NCBI GenBank assembly: GCA_947177825.1
Contig: CAMWWA010000040.1
Coordinates: 1-9,201, forward strand
DNA: 9,201 nt
Source of the DNA: an uncultured Clostridia bacterium
Lineage (GTDB): Bacteria; Bacillota; Clostridia; Christensenellales; Borkfalkiaceae
Reading direction: 5' to 3'
Numbering within the stretch: position 1 is the stretch's first letter; each line of letters begins with the position of its first letter. Below are positions 1-4,945 of this stretch, in pieces. A program made the position numbers and the translations under genes. The notes beneath the pieces were generated by a model that had not been told where the DNA came from, searched no databases, and worked only from the letters and a program-made list of their open reading frames with translations.

Positions 1-55
1 GAGCAACGGCCTTCTAAGCCGTGTGTCGGGGGTTCGAGTCTCTCCAGGCGCACCA
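1..55 (+). tRNA. tRNA-Arg(UCU), 5' end outside the window
   Basis: The window opens in the D-stem (GAGC, 1-4). The anticodon stem is ACGGC/GCCGT (6-10, 18-22) around loop CTTCTAA, giving anticodon TCT at 13-15. The T-arm is GGGGG/CTCTC (28-32, 40-44) with loop TTCGAGT. The acceptor 3' strand is CAGGCGC (45-51), the discriminator A52 and the encoded CCA 53-55. The 5' acceptor strand and most of the D-arm lie outside the window. It is the first visible member of a five-tRNA plus-strand cluster. Confidence 0.93.
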
Positions 56-147
56 CAAATTGTGCGCGGTGAGACGAGAACAGGTTCGCCCGCCCCGCGA
101 AAGCGGGTCGCACGGAGCGTAGCGAAGTAGTCTCTCCAGGCGCACCA
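56..147 (+). repeat. Structured tail of tRNA-Arg ending in a copy of the tRNA 3' end
   Basis: The last 19 bases of tRNA-Arg (37-55, AGTCTCTCCAGGCGCACCA) recur exactly at 129-147. The segment also starts with an inverted copy of the acceptor end: GTGCGC at 62-67 can pair with GCGCAC at 48-53 in the tRNA or with GCGCAC at 140-145 in the copy. GAGAC (71-75) pairs with GTCTC (130-134), extending the second fold. An inner hairpin CCCGC-GAAA-GCGGG (94-107) has a GNRA loop. So 62-147 can fold as one long hairpin ending in CCA. It could be a deletion scar of an element that used the tRNA 3' end as attachment site, or a small tRNA-end-mimicking repeat. No gene is visible in it. Confidence 0.7.
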
Positions 148-155
148 GAATTTAT

Positions 156-232
156 GGCGGGCGTAGCTCAATCGGTAGAGCGCCAGATTGTGGCTCTGGA
201 GGTAGCAAGTTCGAAACTTGTCGCCCGCCCCA
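156..232 (+). tRNA. tRNA-His(GUG)
   Basis: Acceptor GCGGGCG (157-163) pairs with CGCCCGC (222-228). The extra 5' G at 156 is the G-1 typical of tRNA-His, opposite discriminator C229, and CCA is encoded at 230-232. The anticodon stem is CCAGA/TCTGG with loop TTGTGGC, giving GTG. The T-arm is GCAAG/CTTGT around TTCGAAA. All arms form without mismatch. Confidence 0.97.
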
Positions 233-243
233 CTAAAATTCGT

Positions 244-318
244 TGGGGTGTCGCCAAGCGGTAAGGCACGGGATTTTGATTCCCGCATTCGTAGGTTCAA
301 ATCCTGCCACCCCAGCCA
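244..318 (+). tRNA. tRNA-Gln(UUG)
   Basis: Acceptor TGGGGTG (244-250) pairs with CACCCCA (308-314), including the U1-A72 pair usual in bacterial tRNA-Gln. G315 is the discriminator and CCA 316-318 is encoded. Anticodon stem CGGGA/TCCCG encloses loop TTTTGAT, giving TTG. The T-arm is GTAGG/CCTGC around TTCAAAT. Its 3' end is partly duplicated downstream. Confidence 0.97.
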
Positions 319-385
319 AAATCGTAACCATATGAACGGCTGGTAGATGTGGACTAATTCGCAGGTTCGTCTGCCACCCCAGCCA
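319..385 (+). repeat. Structured tail of tRNA-Gln ending in a copy of the tRNA 3' end
   Basis: The 16 bases CTGCCACCCCAGCCAA at 304-319 recur exactly at 371-386, and the similarity extends leftwards through a degenerate T-arm (ATTCGCAGGTTCG at 357-369). GGCTGG at 338-343 is an inverted copy of the acceptor end and can pair with CCAGCC in the tRNA (312-317) or in the copy (379-384). GCAG-GTTCGT-CTGC (361-374) forms a small T-arm-like hairpin inside. The layout is the same as behind tRNA-Arg, although the inner sequences differ. Function unknown. Confidence 0.65.
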
Positions 386-392
386 AGCTTTT

Positions 393-468
393 GGCCCATT
401 AGCTCAGTTGGCAGAGCACTTGACTTTTAATCAAGGTGTCCCGGGTTCGAATCTCGGATGGACCACCA
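393..468 (+). tRNA. tRNA-Lys(UUU)
   Basis: Anticodon stem CTTGA/TCAAG encloses loop CTTTTAA, giving TTT. The T-arm is CCGGG/CTCGG around TTCGAAT. Acceptor GGCCCAT (393-399) faces ATGGACC (458-464), with discriminator A465 and encoded CCA 466-468. One acceptor position is mismatched, C3 opposite A70; the other six pairs are intact. The gene otherwise looks functional. Confidence 0.95.
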
Positions 469-470
469 CA

Positions 471-494
471 AAATAAAAAATCCGCCCAAGGCGG
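471..494 (-). terminator. Possible weak minus-strand terminator between the two tRNA-Lys genes
   Basis: Read on the minus strand, CCGCC-TTG-GGCGG (494-482) is followed by A, six T, A and three T (481-471). The stem is only 5 bp with a 3-nt loop. It would stop minus-strand transcription before it crossed the upstream tRNAs. It may instead be a processing hairpin of the tRNA transcript. Confidence 0.35.
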
Positions 495-504
495 TACATA
501 ATAT

Positions 505-580
505 GCACCTTTAGCTCAGTTGGTAGAGCAACTGACTCTTAATCAGTGGGCCCAGGGTTCGAGTCCCTGAAGGTGCACCA
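505..580 (+). tRNA. tRNA-Lys(CUU)
   Basis: Acceptor GCACCTT (505-511) pairs with AAGGTGC (570-576). A577 is the discriminator and CCA 578-580 is encoded. Anticodon stem ACTGA/TCAGT encloses loop CTCTTAA, giving CTT. The T-arm is CAGGG/CCCTG around TTCGAGT. It is the last tRNA of the cluster and runs straight into the terminator. Confidence 0.97.
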
Positions 581-620
581 AAAAACGGGTAAAATCAAGC
601 GGTTTTGCCCGTTTTTCATT
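581..620 (+). terminator. Intrinsic terminator of the tRNA operon
   Basis: AAAAACGGG plus TAAAATC (581-596) pairs with GGTTTTG plus CCCGTTTTT (601-616) around loop AAGC, a stem of about 16 bp with G-T wobbles, ending in five T with more T after 620. It begins at the base after the CCA of tRNA-Lys(CUU), so it closes the tRNA transcript. The A-rich 5' arm means it could also act on the other strand. Confidence 0.85.
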
Positions 621-820
621 GATTTTTGCGGGGTTTTCGCAAGATTGTCCCCAAATGCCCCCACAATAAAAAATGTCGTTATCCTCTGAATTGCGCCTGC
701 GGTGCCGTCCGTGGGCGCTTTGTAATATTTGCGTGGTGTTCGGTAAGTGGGCGGAAGTCGGTCGACGGCGGACTTCTCATTTATTAGCCTTTAATCGGTT
801 CGGTTAAAGATAATGAATGA

Positions 821-862
821 AAAAAGCGAAAGGGGGTCGGGTTAAGCTCTGCGCCGACCCCC
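821..862 (-). terminator. Possible minus-strand intrinsic terminator
   Basis: On the minus strand a perfect 9-bp stem, GGGGGTCGG/CCGACCCCC (862-854, 840-832) with a 13-nt loop, is followed by TTTCGC and then TTTTT (831-821). The U-run is interrupted, so the call is moderate. It would catch minus-strand transcripts passing the two terminators at 1188-1310. Confidence 0.45.
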
Positions 863-1082
863 GTAGTATCTTCTAATAATAAAGGGGTAAGGGGTGTCCC
901 CTTCCGCATTACAAAAAATGGTTACTGCACAACGTGACTATTAGGGAAATCACCTTGCAAGTCGTCACGCGCGCCCGTGATTATTAAAATTTTTGCCGCA
1001 TTGCGGGCATAAAGCCCGCTTGCTGGTGTATGCGTATAAGAATTTTCAAAGTTATTCCTTAAGTATATTTAGGTTATGTTGT

Positions 1083-1169
1083 GTATACGAAATATAAAGC
1101 GTATTAGTGCGAAAGATAAATTTCGGTTAGTACAAAAAGTAATGCGCATAATTTTACATATCGTACTAA
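1083..1169. repeat. Degenerate iteron-like repeats spaced 22-23 bp
   Basis: Four related copies of a motif close to TTAGTRCGAAANRTAAAT are visible. Copy A is at 1083-1099 (GTATACGAAATATAAAG), B at 1104-1121 (TTAGTGCGAAAGATAAAT), C at 1127-1144 (TTAGTACAAAAAGTAATG), and D is inverted at 1152-1169 (minus strand TTAGTACGATATGTAAAA). The central C of the motif is 22 bp apart in A-B and 23 bp in B-C, about two helical turns. B and D form an imperfect inverted repeat matching at about 17 of 22 positions. Such an array fits a binding site for an initiator or recombinase. The nearest candidate binder is the two-HTH protein ending at 1309. Confidence 0.45.
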
Positions 1170-1187
1170 TAGAGGAAAAAAGCCCGG

Positions 1188-1228
1188 AAAACAAAAAATC
1201 AGCAAGTTTTAACGTTGAAAACTTGCTG
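1188..1228 (-). terminator. Main intrinsic terminator of the minus-strand operon
   Basis: On the minus strand, CAGCAAGTTTT (1228-1218) pairs perfectly over 11 bp with AAAACTTGCTG (1210-1200) around a 7-nt loop. It is followed by A, six T, G and four T (1199-1188). The plus-strand side has no T-run, so the polarity is clear. It sits about 80 bp past the stop codon of the last element gene and marks the end of the element's main transcript. Confidence 0.8.
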
Positions 1229-1284
1229 GCGGTCTTGTAAAAATATTGCTAATATTTACATATATTTATTGCTTTATTAACGAC

Positions 1285-1310
1285 TAAAAGCGTAACGGTC
1301 GGTTACGCTT
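1285..1310 (-). terminator. Hairpin at the 3' end of the initiator-like gene
   Basis: AAGCGTAAC (minus strand, 1310-1302) pairs with GTTACGCTT (1296-1288) over 9 bp around a 5-nt loop, followed by a short T-run (CTTTTA). The stem overlaps the stop codon at 1309-1311. The T-run is weak, so it may be a partial terminator or an RNA 3'-end stabiliser backed up by the stronger one at 1188-1228. Confidence 0.5.
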
Positions 1311-2397
1311 AAAGATTTCGTATGAGATTAGCAAACGTCTTTGGCAAACTGCTTACGCCATTGCCGTATAGGTAATAACACAATTCGTTGAATGTGTCGT
1401 GTGCAGCTTTATCCAGAACGTCGAACTTGGCTTCGTCCTTATTTTTGGTTATGGCTTCTTTTAAAGCTTTGTATCTCTCGGTGAGGGTTACGTATTTTTT
1501 ATCCTGAATAAATTTAGCTTCGATAGCGTCGAACTTCTCTTCGTCGGTAAGCTCCTTCTGCGGTTCGGCTTGCGTGCCCTTGCTACGTTTAGAAACGTCA
1601 CGTTGTGCAGCTTTCGCCGCCAAGCGCTTTTTATATTCTTTATAGATAACGTTACAACGTCGTATAATGCGGCTATGGACGGTAAGTCGTGTCTTTTCTT
1701 TCTTGGTCTTTGCCTTGTCGTTTTTTAAGGTTATAATGTTACCGTCCGCGGCTGTGTATTGTCTGTAACAGGTGCAGACGCCTTTTTTAATTAACCGGTC
1801 GATTAGTGATTGCGCCGTAGAGTGGGGGATACTTAAAGCTTTTTCAACGTTAAGGACCGAAGCGACGAAGTCCTCGGATTTTTTCGGGTTAAGCTTATGA
1901 TTTACGACCATGCTAACAAATGTAGCTTCAAGGTCGGTAAGCTGAACGGGGGCTTGTCCTTCGTCAAGCTGCAGTTCTTCGGTGAAAAGAAATTCATAGC
2001 ATAAAATAAACGGTTTGCCGTCGTACTCTACGTTGATATGGTACGTTGACTTTAAAGGTTTTTCTAATACCTCTTTAAGCTCCTTTAAATTTGCGGCGGT
2101 GGTTCTGGAACTGTGTCCCAGTTTTTCGGTTATCTTTCTATAAGATAATTCCGCTTTTTGCGCAAAGATTTTTTCTTCAGTATGAATTTTACCTAATAGA
2201 ATACGCGCCGAGGTGGTGAAGCGGTTCTTATCTTTCGGAATAAAAGCTTTGTGTCCGTTGTCGTTCTGAACGTCCGCAGGTTCTCCACCAAAAAGCGTAG
2301 AAATCGCCTTTGGCTTGGCGGGAGCTTTCCCCATCAGCGCGTACGGCAATGCGAAATAACCGTTATTAAGTTGTTTTGCCTTTGCCAAAATGCTCAT
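1309..2397 (-). CDS. Two-HTH DNA-binding protein, putative RepA_N-like replication initiator
   Basis: 362 residues. I place the start at 2397, where AAAAGGAGC lies 9 nt upstream of ATG; the frame stays open 40 codons further, but that stretch overlaps the zinc-ribbon gene. Residues 13-22 (NGYFALPYAL) and 58-70 resemble the opening of RepA_N-type initiators, and 84-112 form a likely winged helix-turn-helix (ITEKLGHSSRTTAANLKEL) with a strand-rich wing at 118-140. A second HTH-like segment lies at 181-208 (VEKALSIPHSTAQSLIDRLI). The C-terminal third is a charged helix-rich region with no recognised motif. No HUH or Tyr rolling-circle motif is visible. It is the last gene of the operon, next to the iteron-like repeats at 1083-1169 and downstream of an antisense RNA unit, which suits an initiator or its regulator. 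The family match is by eye, so the function is inferred; a transcription factor is the alternative. Confidence 0.55.
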   Translation of the reverse strand: MSILAKAKQLNNGYFALPYALMGKAPAKPKAISTLFGGEPADVQNDNGHKAFIPKDKNRFTTSARILLGKIHTEEKIFAQKAELSYRKITEKLGHSSRTTAANLKELKEVLEKPLKSTYHINVEYDGKPFILCYEFLFTEELQLDEGQAPVQLTDLEATFVSMVVNHKLNPKKSEDFVASVLNVEKALSIPHSTAQSLIDRLIKKGVCTCYRQYTAADGNIITLKNDKAKTKKEKTRLTVHSRIIRRCNVIYKEYKKRLAAKAAQRDVSKRSKGTQAEPQKELTDEEKFDAIEAKFIQDKKYVTLTERYKALKEAITKNKDEAKFDVLDKAAHDTFNELCYYLYGNGVSSLPKTFANLIRNL

Positions 2398-2440
2398 TAT
2401 GGCGTTGCTCCTTTTAAATGGTTGCTTGGCTACGTGATTA

Positions 2441-2665
2441 TTAAATAGATTTGAAACGCTCCTGAACGACGGCGCGCCGGGTTCCATATTTGCCGACGTG
2501 GCGCCGATGGGGCGCACACTGCGGGCAATAGCACGCTTTACGGTCGCGGCTAACCGCCCAGCTCATTTTCCGGGCGTAAGTGAAAGCGTCGTCCTGTGTG
2601 TCGGCGTTCAGACTAAGAGAAGCGCCGCAATCGGAGCAGACAAGCCTAATTACTTTTGAAATCAT
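2441..2665 (-). CDS. Small zinc-ribbon protein
   Basis: 74 residues from ATG at 2665, preceded by AGGAGA and an A-rich spacer of about 10 nt. The frame runs 14 codons further back but has no better start signal. C10-x2-C13 and C47-x2-C50 (CSDC and CPQC) form a two-knuckle zinc ribbon about 34 residues apart, followed by a basic tail (HRRHVGKYGTRR). Such small ribbons usually bind nucleic acid or mediate protein contacts. The gene ends 43 nt before the initiator-like start and shares its transcript, so a helper or regulator of that protein is plausible. Its leader is covered by the antisense RNA unit at 2684-2789. Precise function unknown. Confidence 0.72.
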   Translation of the reverse strand: MISKVIRLVCSDCGASLSLNADTQDDAFTYARKMSWAVSRDRKACYCPQCAPHRRHVGKYGTRRAVVQERFKSI

Positions 2666-2683
2666 TTTTTTTTTATCTCCTGC

Positions 2684-2712
2684 TTGACAATCTTCGAAAT
2701 TCTGCATATAAT
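2684..2712 (+). promoter_or_regulatory. Perfect consensus sigma-70/sigma-A promoter on the antisense strand
   Basis: TTGACA (2684-2689), a 17-bp spacer and TATAAT (2707-2712) match the vegetative consensus at all twelve positions. The predicted start is A2719, which is the first base of a 12-bp terminator-type stem. It fires opposite to every element gene, from within the leader of the zinc-ribbon gene. Confidence 0.85.
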
Positions 2713-2718
2713 AATGCT

Positions 2719-2789
2719 AAGAAGGTTGATTTGCCCGCGTGGCATAGGTGAAAAACGATTTTATCGGTCCCCATCAATCTTCTTTTTTT
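2719..2789 (+). ncRNA. Putative small antisense RNA of about 70 nt
   Basis: The predicted RNA begins at A2719 with AAGAAGGTTGAT (2719-2730), which pairs with ATCAATCTTCTT (2773-2784) over 12 bp with one G-U. T2783-2789 follow as the U-run. The enclosed 42 nt can form two small arms, TGCC-CGCGT-GGCA (2732-2744) and CGAT-TTT-ATCG (2756-2766). No open frame with a start signal lies in it. It is fully complementary to the mRNA segment between the 133-residue gene (its last codons and stop at 2774) and the zinc-ribbon/initiator pair. Inferred roles are a counter-transcribed RNA limiting initiator expression, as in plasmid copy control, or an RNA polymerase-made primer for the complementary strand of an ssDNA phage. 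It resembles no RNA family I recognise. Confidence 0.7.
2719..2789 (+). terminator. Intrinsic terminator of the antisense RNA
   Basis: The stem 2719-2730/2773-2784 followed by seven T (2783-2789) gives plus-strand polarity. The other side is followed by AGCATTATT and has no T-run. Because the 5' arm starts at the predicted first base, the whole RNA is one closed structure ending in the terminator. Confidence 0.7.
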
Positions 2790-3175
2790 GTTCTGCGCGG
2801 ACGTTTCCGCGCAATTTTTTTTGCTTTCTTTTTATCTTCTTCTGTTAAAGTCCAATCCGGTAATTTTTTGTTCCTGGTTTTTTTAGGTATCCTATTCGGA
2901 CGTGGAAGCATAAAAGCCTGTTTGGACTTTCCCGGTTCCGGGTTGCGTTCCATAGGAATGTTTTTGATACCGTCGGTTTTTGGTGCGCTGGTAATACCTA
3001 TGCTTTTGAAGTTTTTCTTGTTTTTGCCGTAAACGTACTGCGGGTGCCCTTGCGTTTCCTTGTCGTGAAACTTGCGGAAATGCGGCTCAAATTTCTTTTT
3101 GTGGCGGCGTATCAGAAGCAATATCACGACAAGCAATACTATGAATGCAGCAATACAAATGCCGAGTATAACCAT
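2774..3175 (-). CDS. Small membrane protein with a long basic cytoplasmic tail
   Basis: 133 residues. ATG at 3175 overlaps the previous stop as TAATG, with AAAGG about 8 nt upstream, so translation is probably coupled. One membrane helix covers residues 2-22 and is followed at once by RRHKKK, which predicts a cytoplasmic C-terminal side. The remaining 105 or so residues are strongly basic and Pro/Lys/Arg rich, ending in KKAKKIARKRPRRTKKED. No enzyme motif is seen. In a filamentous-phage operon such a protein could contact the DNA at the membrane during assembly, or be a minor virion component; this is inference from topology and position. No homologue is recognised. Confidence 0.72.
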   Translation of the reverse strand: MVILGICIAAFIVLLVVILLLIRRHKKKFEPHFRKFHDKETQGHPQYVYGKNKKNFKSIGITSAPKTDGIKNIPMERNPEPGKSKQAFMLPRPNRIPKKTRNKKLPDWTLTEEDKKKAKKIARKRPRRTKKED

Positions 3176-3366
3176 TACTTTTTGCCTTTCCAGCCGTTGC
3201 GTATTTCAAGTGTGAGAAAAAGCACCCAAACAACGCCGACAACAACGCAGGCGATTATAAGGGGCGTGGAGAGCGCGGCGAGGAAAGGCACTGCGCCGGC
3301 ATAGTAATTTGCCGCAGTGCAGGCGACTATCAGAAGGAGTAAAAGTATCGAAAGGAATATTATCAT
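3175..3366 (-). CDS. Very small hydrophobic protein, possible coat-type protein
   Basis: 63 residues. ATG at 3366 overlaps the stop of the 526-residue gene as ATGA, with AGGAG 9 nt upstream. Residues 1-17 are a hydrophobic helix that could be a signal peptide (possible cleavage after AANYYA, residue 23). A second helix spans about 34-53 and is followed by a short basic end (RNGWKGKK). Cleaved, it would leave about 40 residues with one helix and a basic C-terminus, roughly the size and layout of filamentous phage coat proteins, though the acidic N-terminus of classic pVIII is missing. Uncleaved, it is a two-helix membrane protein. The coat role is an inference. Confidence 0.65.
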   Translation of the reverse strand: MIIFLSILLLLLIVACTAANYYAGAVPFLAALSTPLIIACVVVGVVWVLFLTLEIRNGWKGKK

Positions 3367-4943
3367 TTCTTTTTGCTCCTGGTGCGTGTCTTTCCGGCGC
3401 GCGACGTCTTGCGCGGCTTGCTCTTCGATTTGCTTCTTTTTGCCTTAGCTGGGGCGGCAGCTTTGCGTTTTGCTATCCAACGGAAGGGTGCGGAAAATAT
3501 GAGCCCCAGTCCAACGCCAAGTTGTTTAAATAGATAGCCTATGCCTTTTGCCGCAGGTGGGCAGAATATACAAAGAATGACCACGGCGGCAATAACGGCA
3601 ATCACGCCGAGTAATGCGAGGATAGCCCAAACCCACGGTTGAACTTTTTTTGCCGTTGACGTTGTTGGTTGATTGTCTGGCTTAAAGCCTTCGGAGCCGC
3701 CGAATTGGTGCTCGTTAGTCTGCTTGTTGTCGACCACGCCCAGGTTATATACCTTGCCGTCACGCTCGAATTTAAGACGTAATATCATAACGTCGGAAAC
3801 TTCGGTTGATTTAACGTCGGGGTCGTCGGTGAGAGCCGCGCCCAATAAGCCGCTAATTAGCGGTAGCCAGACGTTGTCGCTTTTAAGCTGTATCTGCGTT
3901 TCATGAAAGCTAAGTACCCACTGCGTGCCGTCTAACTTGCCGCTTGTCGGGTTCGTAAGCTTGTAGTCGGCGTTATTTTGGTCGGCGATAAAGTCTTTCG
4001 TGCTCTGGATTCTATTCCAGGTATATTTATTGCCGGTTACGATATTTCCGCCGCCGACGTTCCCGGTCTTTTCCGAATACTTGACCGTCACGGGTTCATG
4101 CTCGATTTTGGCGCCGTATGAATAATCGTAGTACGTGCCAAGCTTATGGTTTACATGCAGTACATTAGCGCAATATTTTGCATTGACTTCGCGTTCGCAG
4201 AAGTAAACGTCTACTTCCATAAGCTTGTCTATCGGCTTGTCGGTGGAGAACGCGACGAAGTGCGCGGTGGTCGCGCTGTTGGTTATCGTCCAGCCAAGGT
4301 CAACGCCGTCGCTGTATAGAACGTAGCCAACGTATTTCTTCGAAATCTCTATAACCTCGCTGTCGGTCATGGTGTACGTTACGTTGTCGCCTACGGTGCA
4401 CGCCGTCCAGAATTGACCGACGGCGTTTTCGACTTCGGAAATGCTGTTACCGTCCGGCGCTGCTTCGTCTATGCTGCTGTCGAAGGGGCGCAAAATGTTT
4501 GATATGTTGTAGTATCTGACCGCGTCGGGCTTAAGCTCGAAGTTCAGCACCTTGTACTTAAAGAACACGTCCGACGAGTTCAGATATTGAAGCTTATAAT
4601 TATTGAAGCCCAGACCGGCGCTATTATCCATTTCCCGGGCAATGTTAATCGTGCTCGCCTTAATGCGCATTTTTTGTCCGCTCGGTTGGTAGACGTATAT
4701 TAAAAGCTCGTCGTCCGTGCTCTCGGCAATCTGAATAACGTTCAGGCTGTAGTCCGTATCGATAGCAGGATAATCTGCTGCGTTGAAGCTTTCGTCCTTT
4801 TTAAGGTCGTCCAGAACGTCGGAACCGCTTGTAGCGGCATAGACTACGCCCATGCCGCTACTCACAATGAAGGAAAGAATGATTAAAGCCACTAACAAAA
4901 ACGCCGTGACGGTGTATGTAAATTCGAGTAATTGCTTTGTCAT
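3363..4943 (-). CDS. Large surface protein with signal peptide and C-terminal anchor, pIII-like layout
   Basis: 526 residues. Residues 1-36 are a signal peptide (hydrophobic core 13-29, likely cleavage after VVYA). Residues 37-430 are an ectodomain rich in short beta-strand-like segments, with a GGGNIV linker at 297-302. A membrane helix covers 437-461, a second hydrophobic/amphipathic stretch 469-488, and 492-526 form an extremely basic tail of about 35 residues. A secreted head, C-terminal anchor and short cytoplasmic end is the layout of the inovirus adsorption protein pIII, so receptor binding or virion release is a reasonable guess; sequence similarity to known pIII is not evident. The gene begins 2 nt after the stop of the 201-residue gene, with GGGGG as a weak ribosome site. 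The function is inferred from topology and context. Confidence 0.72.
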   Translation of the reverse strand: MTKQLLEFTYTVTAFLLVALIILSFIVSSGMGVVYAATSGSDVLDDLKKDESFNAADYPAIDTDYSLNVIQIAESTDDELLIYVYQPSGQKMRIKASTINIAREMDNSAGLGFNNYKLQYLNSSDVFFKYKVLNFELKPDAVRYYNISNILRPFDSSIDEAAPDGNSISEVENAVGQFWTACTVGDNVTYTMTDSEVIEISKKYVGYVLYSDGVDLGWTITNSATTAHFVAFSTDKPIDKLMEVDVYFCEREVNAKYCANVLHVNHKLGTYYDYSYGAKIEHEPVTVKYSEKTGNVGGGNIVTGNKYTWNRIQSTKDFIADQNNADYKLTNPTSGKLDGTQWVLSFHETQIQLKSDNVWLPLISGLLGAALTDDPDVKSTEVSDVMILRLKFERDGKVYNLGVVDNKQTNEHQFGGSEGFKPDNQPTTSTAKKVQPWVWAILALLGVIAVIAAVVILCIFCPPAAKGIGYLFKQLGVGLGLIFSAPFRWIAKRKAAAPAKAKRSKSKSKPRKTSRAGKTRTRSKKK

Positions 4944-4945
4944 AT

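Larger units (their letters stand above)
617..1187. other. Gene-free stretch with several hairpins
   Basis: I see no credible gene here: all reading frames are short and lack ribosome binding sites. Inverted repeats are GAAGTC/GACTTC (754-759, 771-776), GGGGGTCGG/CCGACCCCC (832-840, 854-862), AAGGGG-TGT-CCCCTT (889-903), CGTGAC/GTCACG (933-938, 964-969) and GCGGGC-ATAAA-GCCCGC (1003-1019). The right part turns AT-rich and carries the degenerate repeat cluster listed separately. The chromosome/element boundary probably lies in this stretch or at the tRNA genes, but no paired attachment site can be seen because the other end is outside the window. Confidence 0.6.

Noticed and set aside
37..147. 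The duplicated tRNA-Arg end as the left attachment site of the prophage
   Set aside because: The element genes start beyond four more tRNAs and about 730 bp of gene-free DNA, and the matching right end is outside the window, so the link cannot be supported.
1025..1090. Second dif-like candidate containing TTATGTTGTG near 1075
   Set aside because: The two half-sites would be separated by about 10 bp instead of 6, and the left arm matches poorly, so it does not support a Xer site.
617..1300. CRISPR array or further tRNA genes in the hairpin-rich gap
   Set aside because: No regularly spaced identical repeats of CRISPR size and no cloverleaf were found; the repeats at 1083-1169 are short and degenerate.
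2398..2517. N-terminal extension of the initiator-like gene to 2517
   Set aside because: It overlaps the zinc-ribbon gene in another frame and has no good start signal, while ATG 2397 has AAAGGAGC at ideal distance.
2748..3032. Plus-strand frame of 94 codons just after the consensus promoter, as a possible coding target
   Set aside because: The terminator at 2773-2789 would stop the transcript 25 or so nt into it. It has no ribosome site and is antisense to the basic-tail gene, so the promoter fits a small RNA better.
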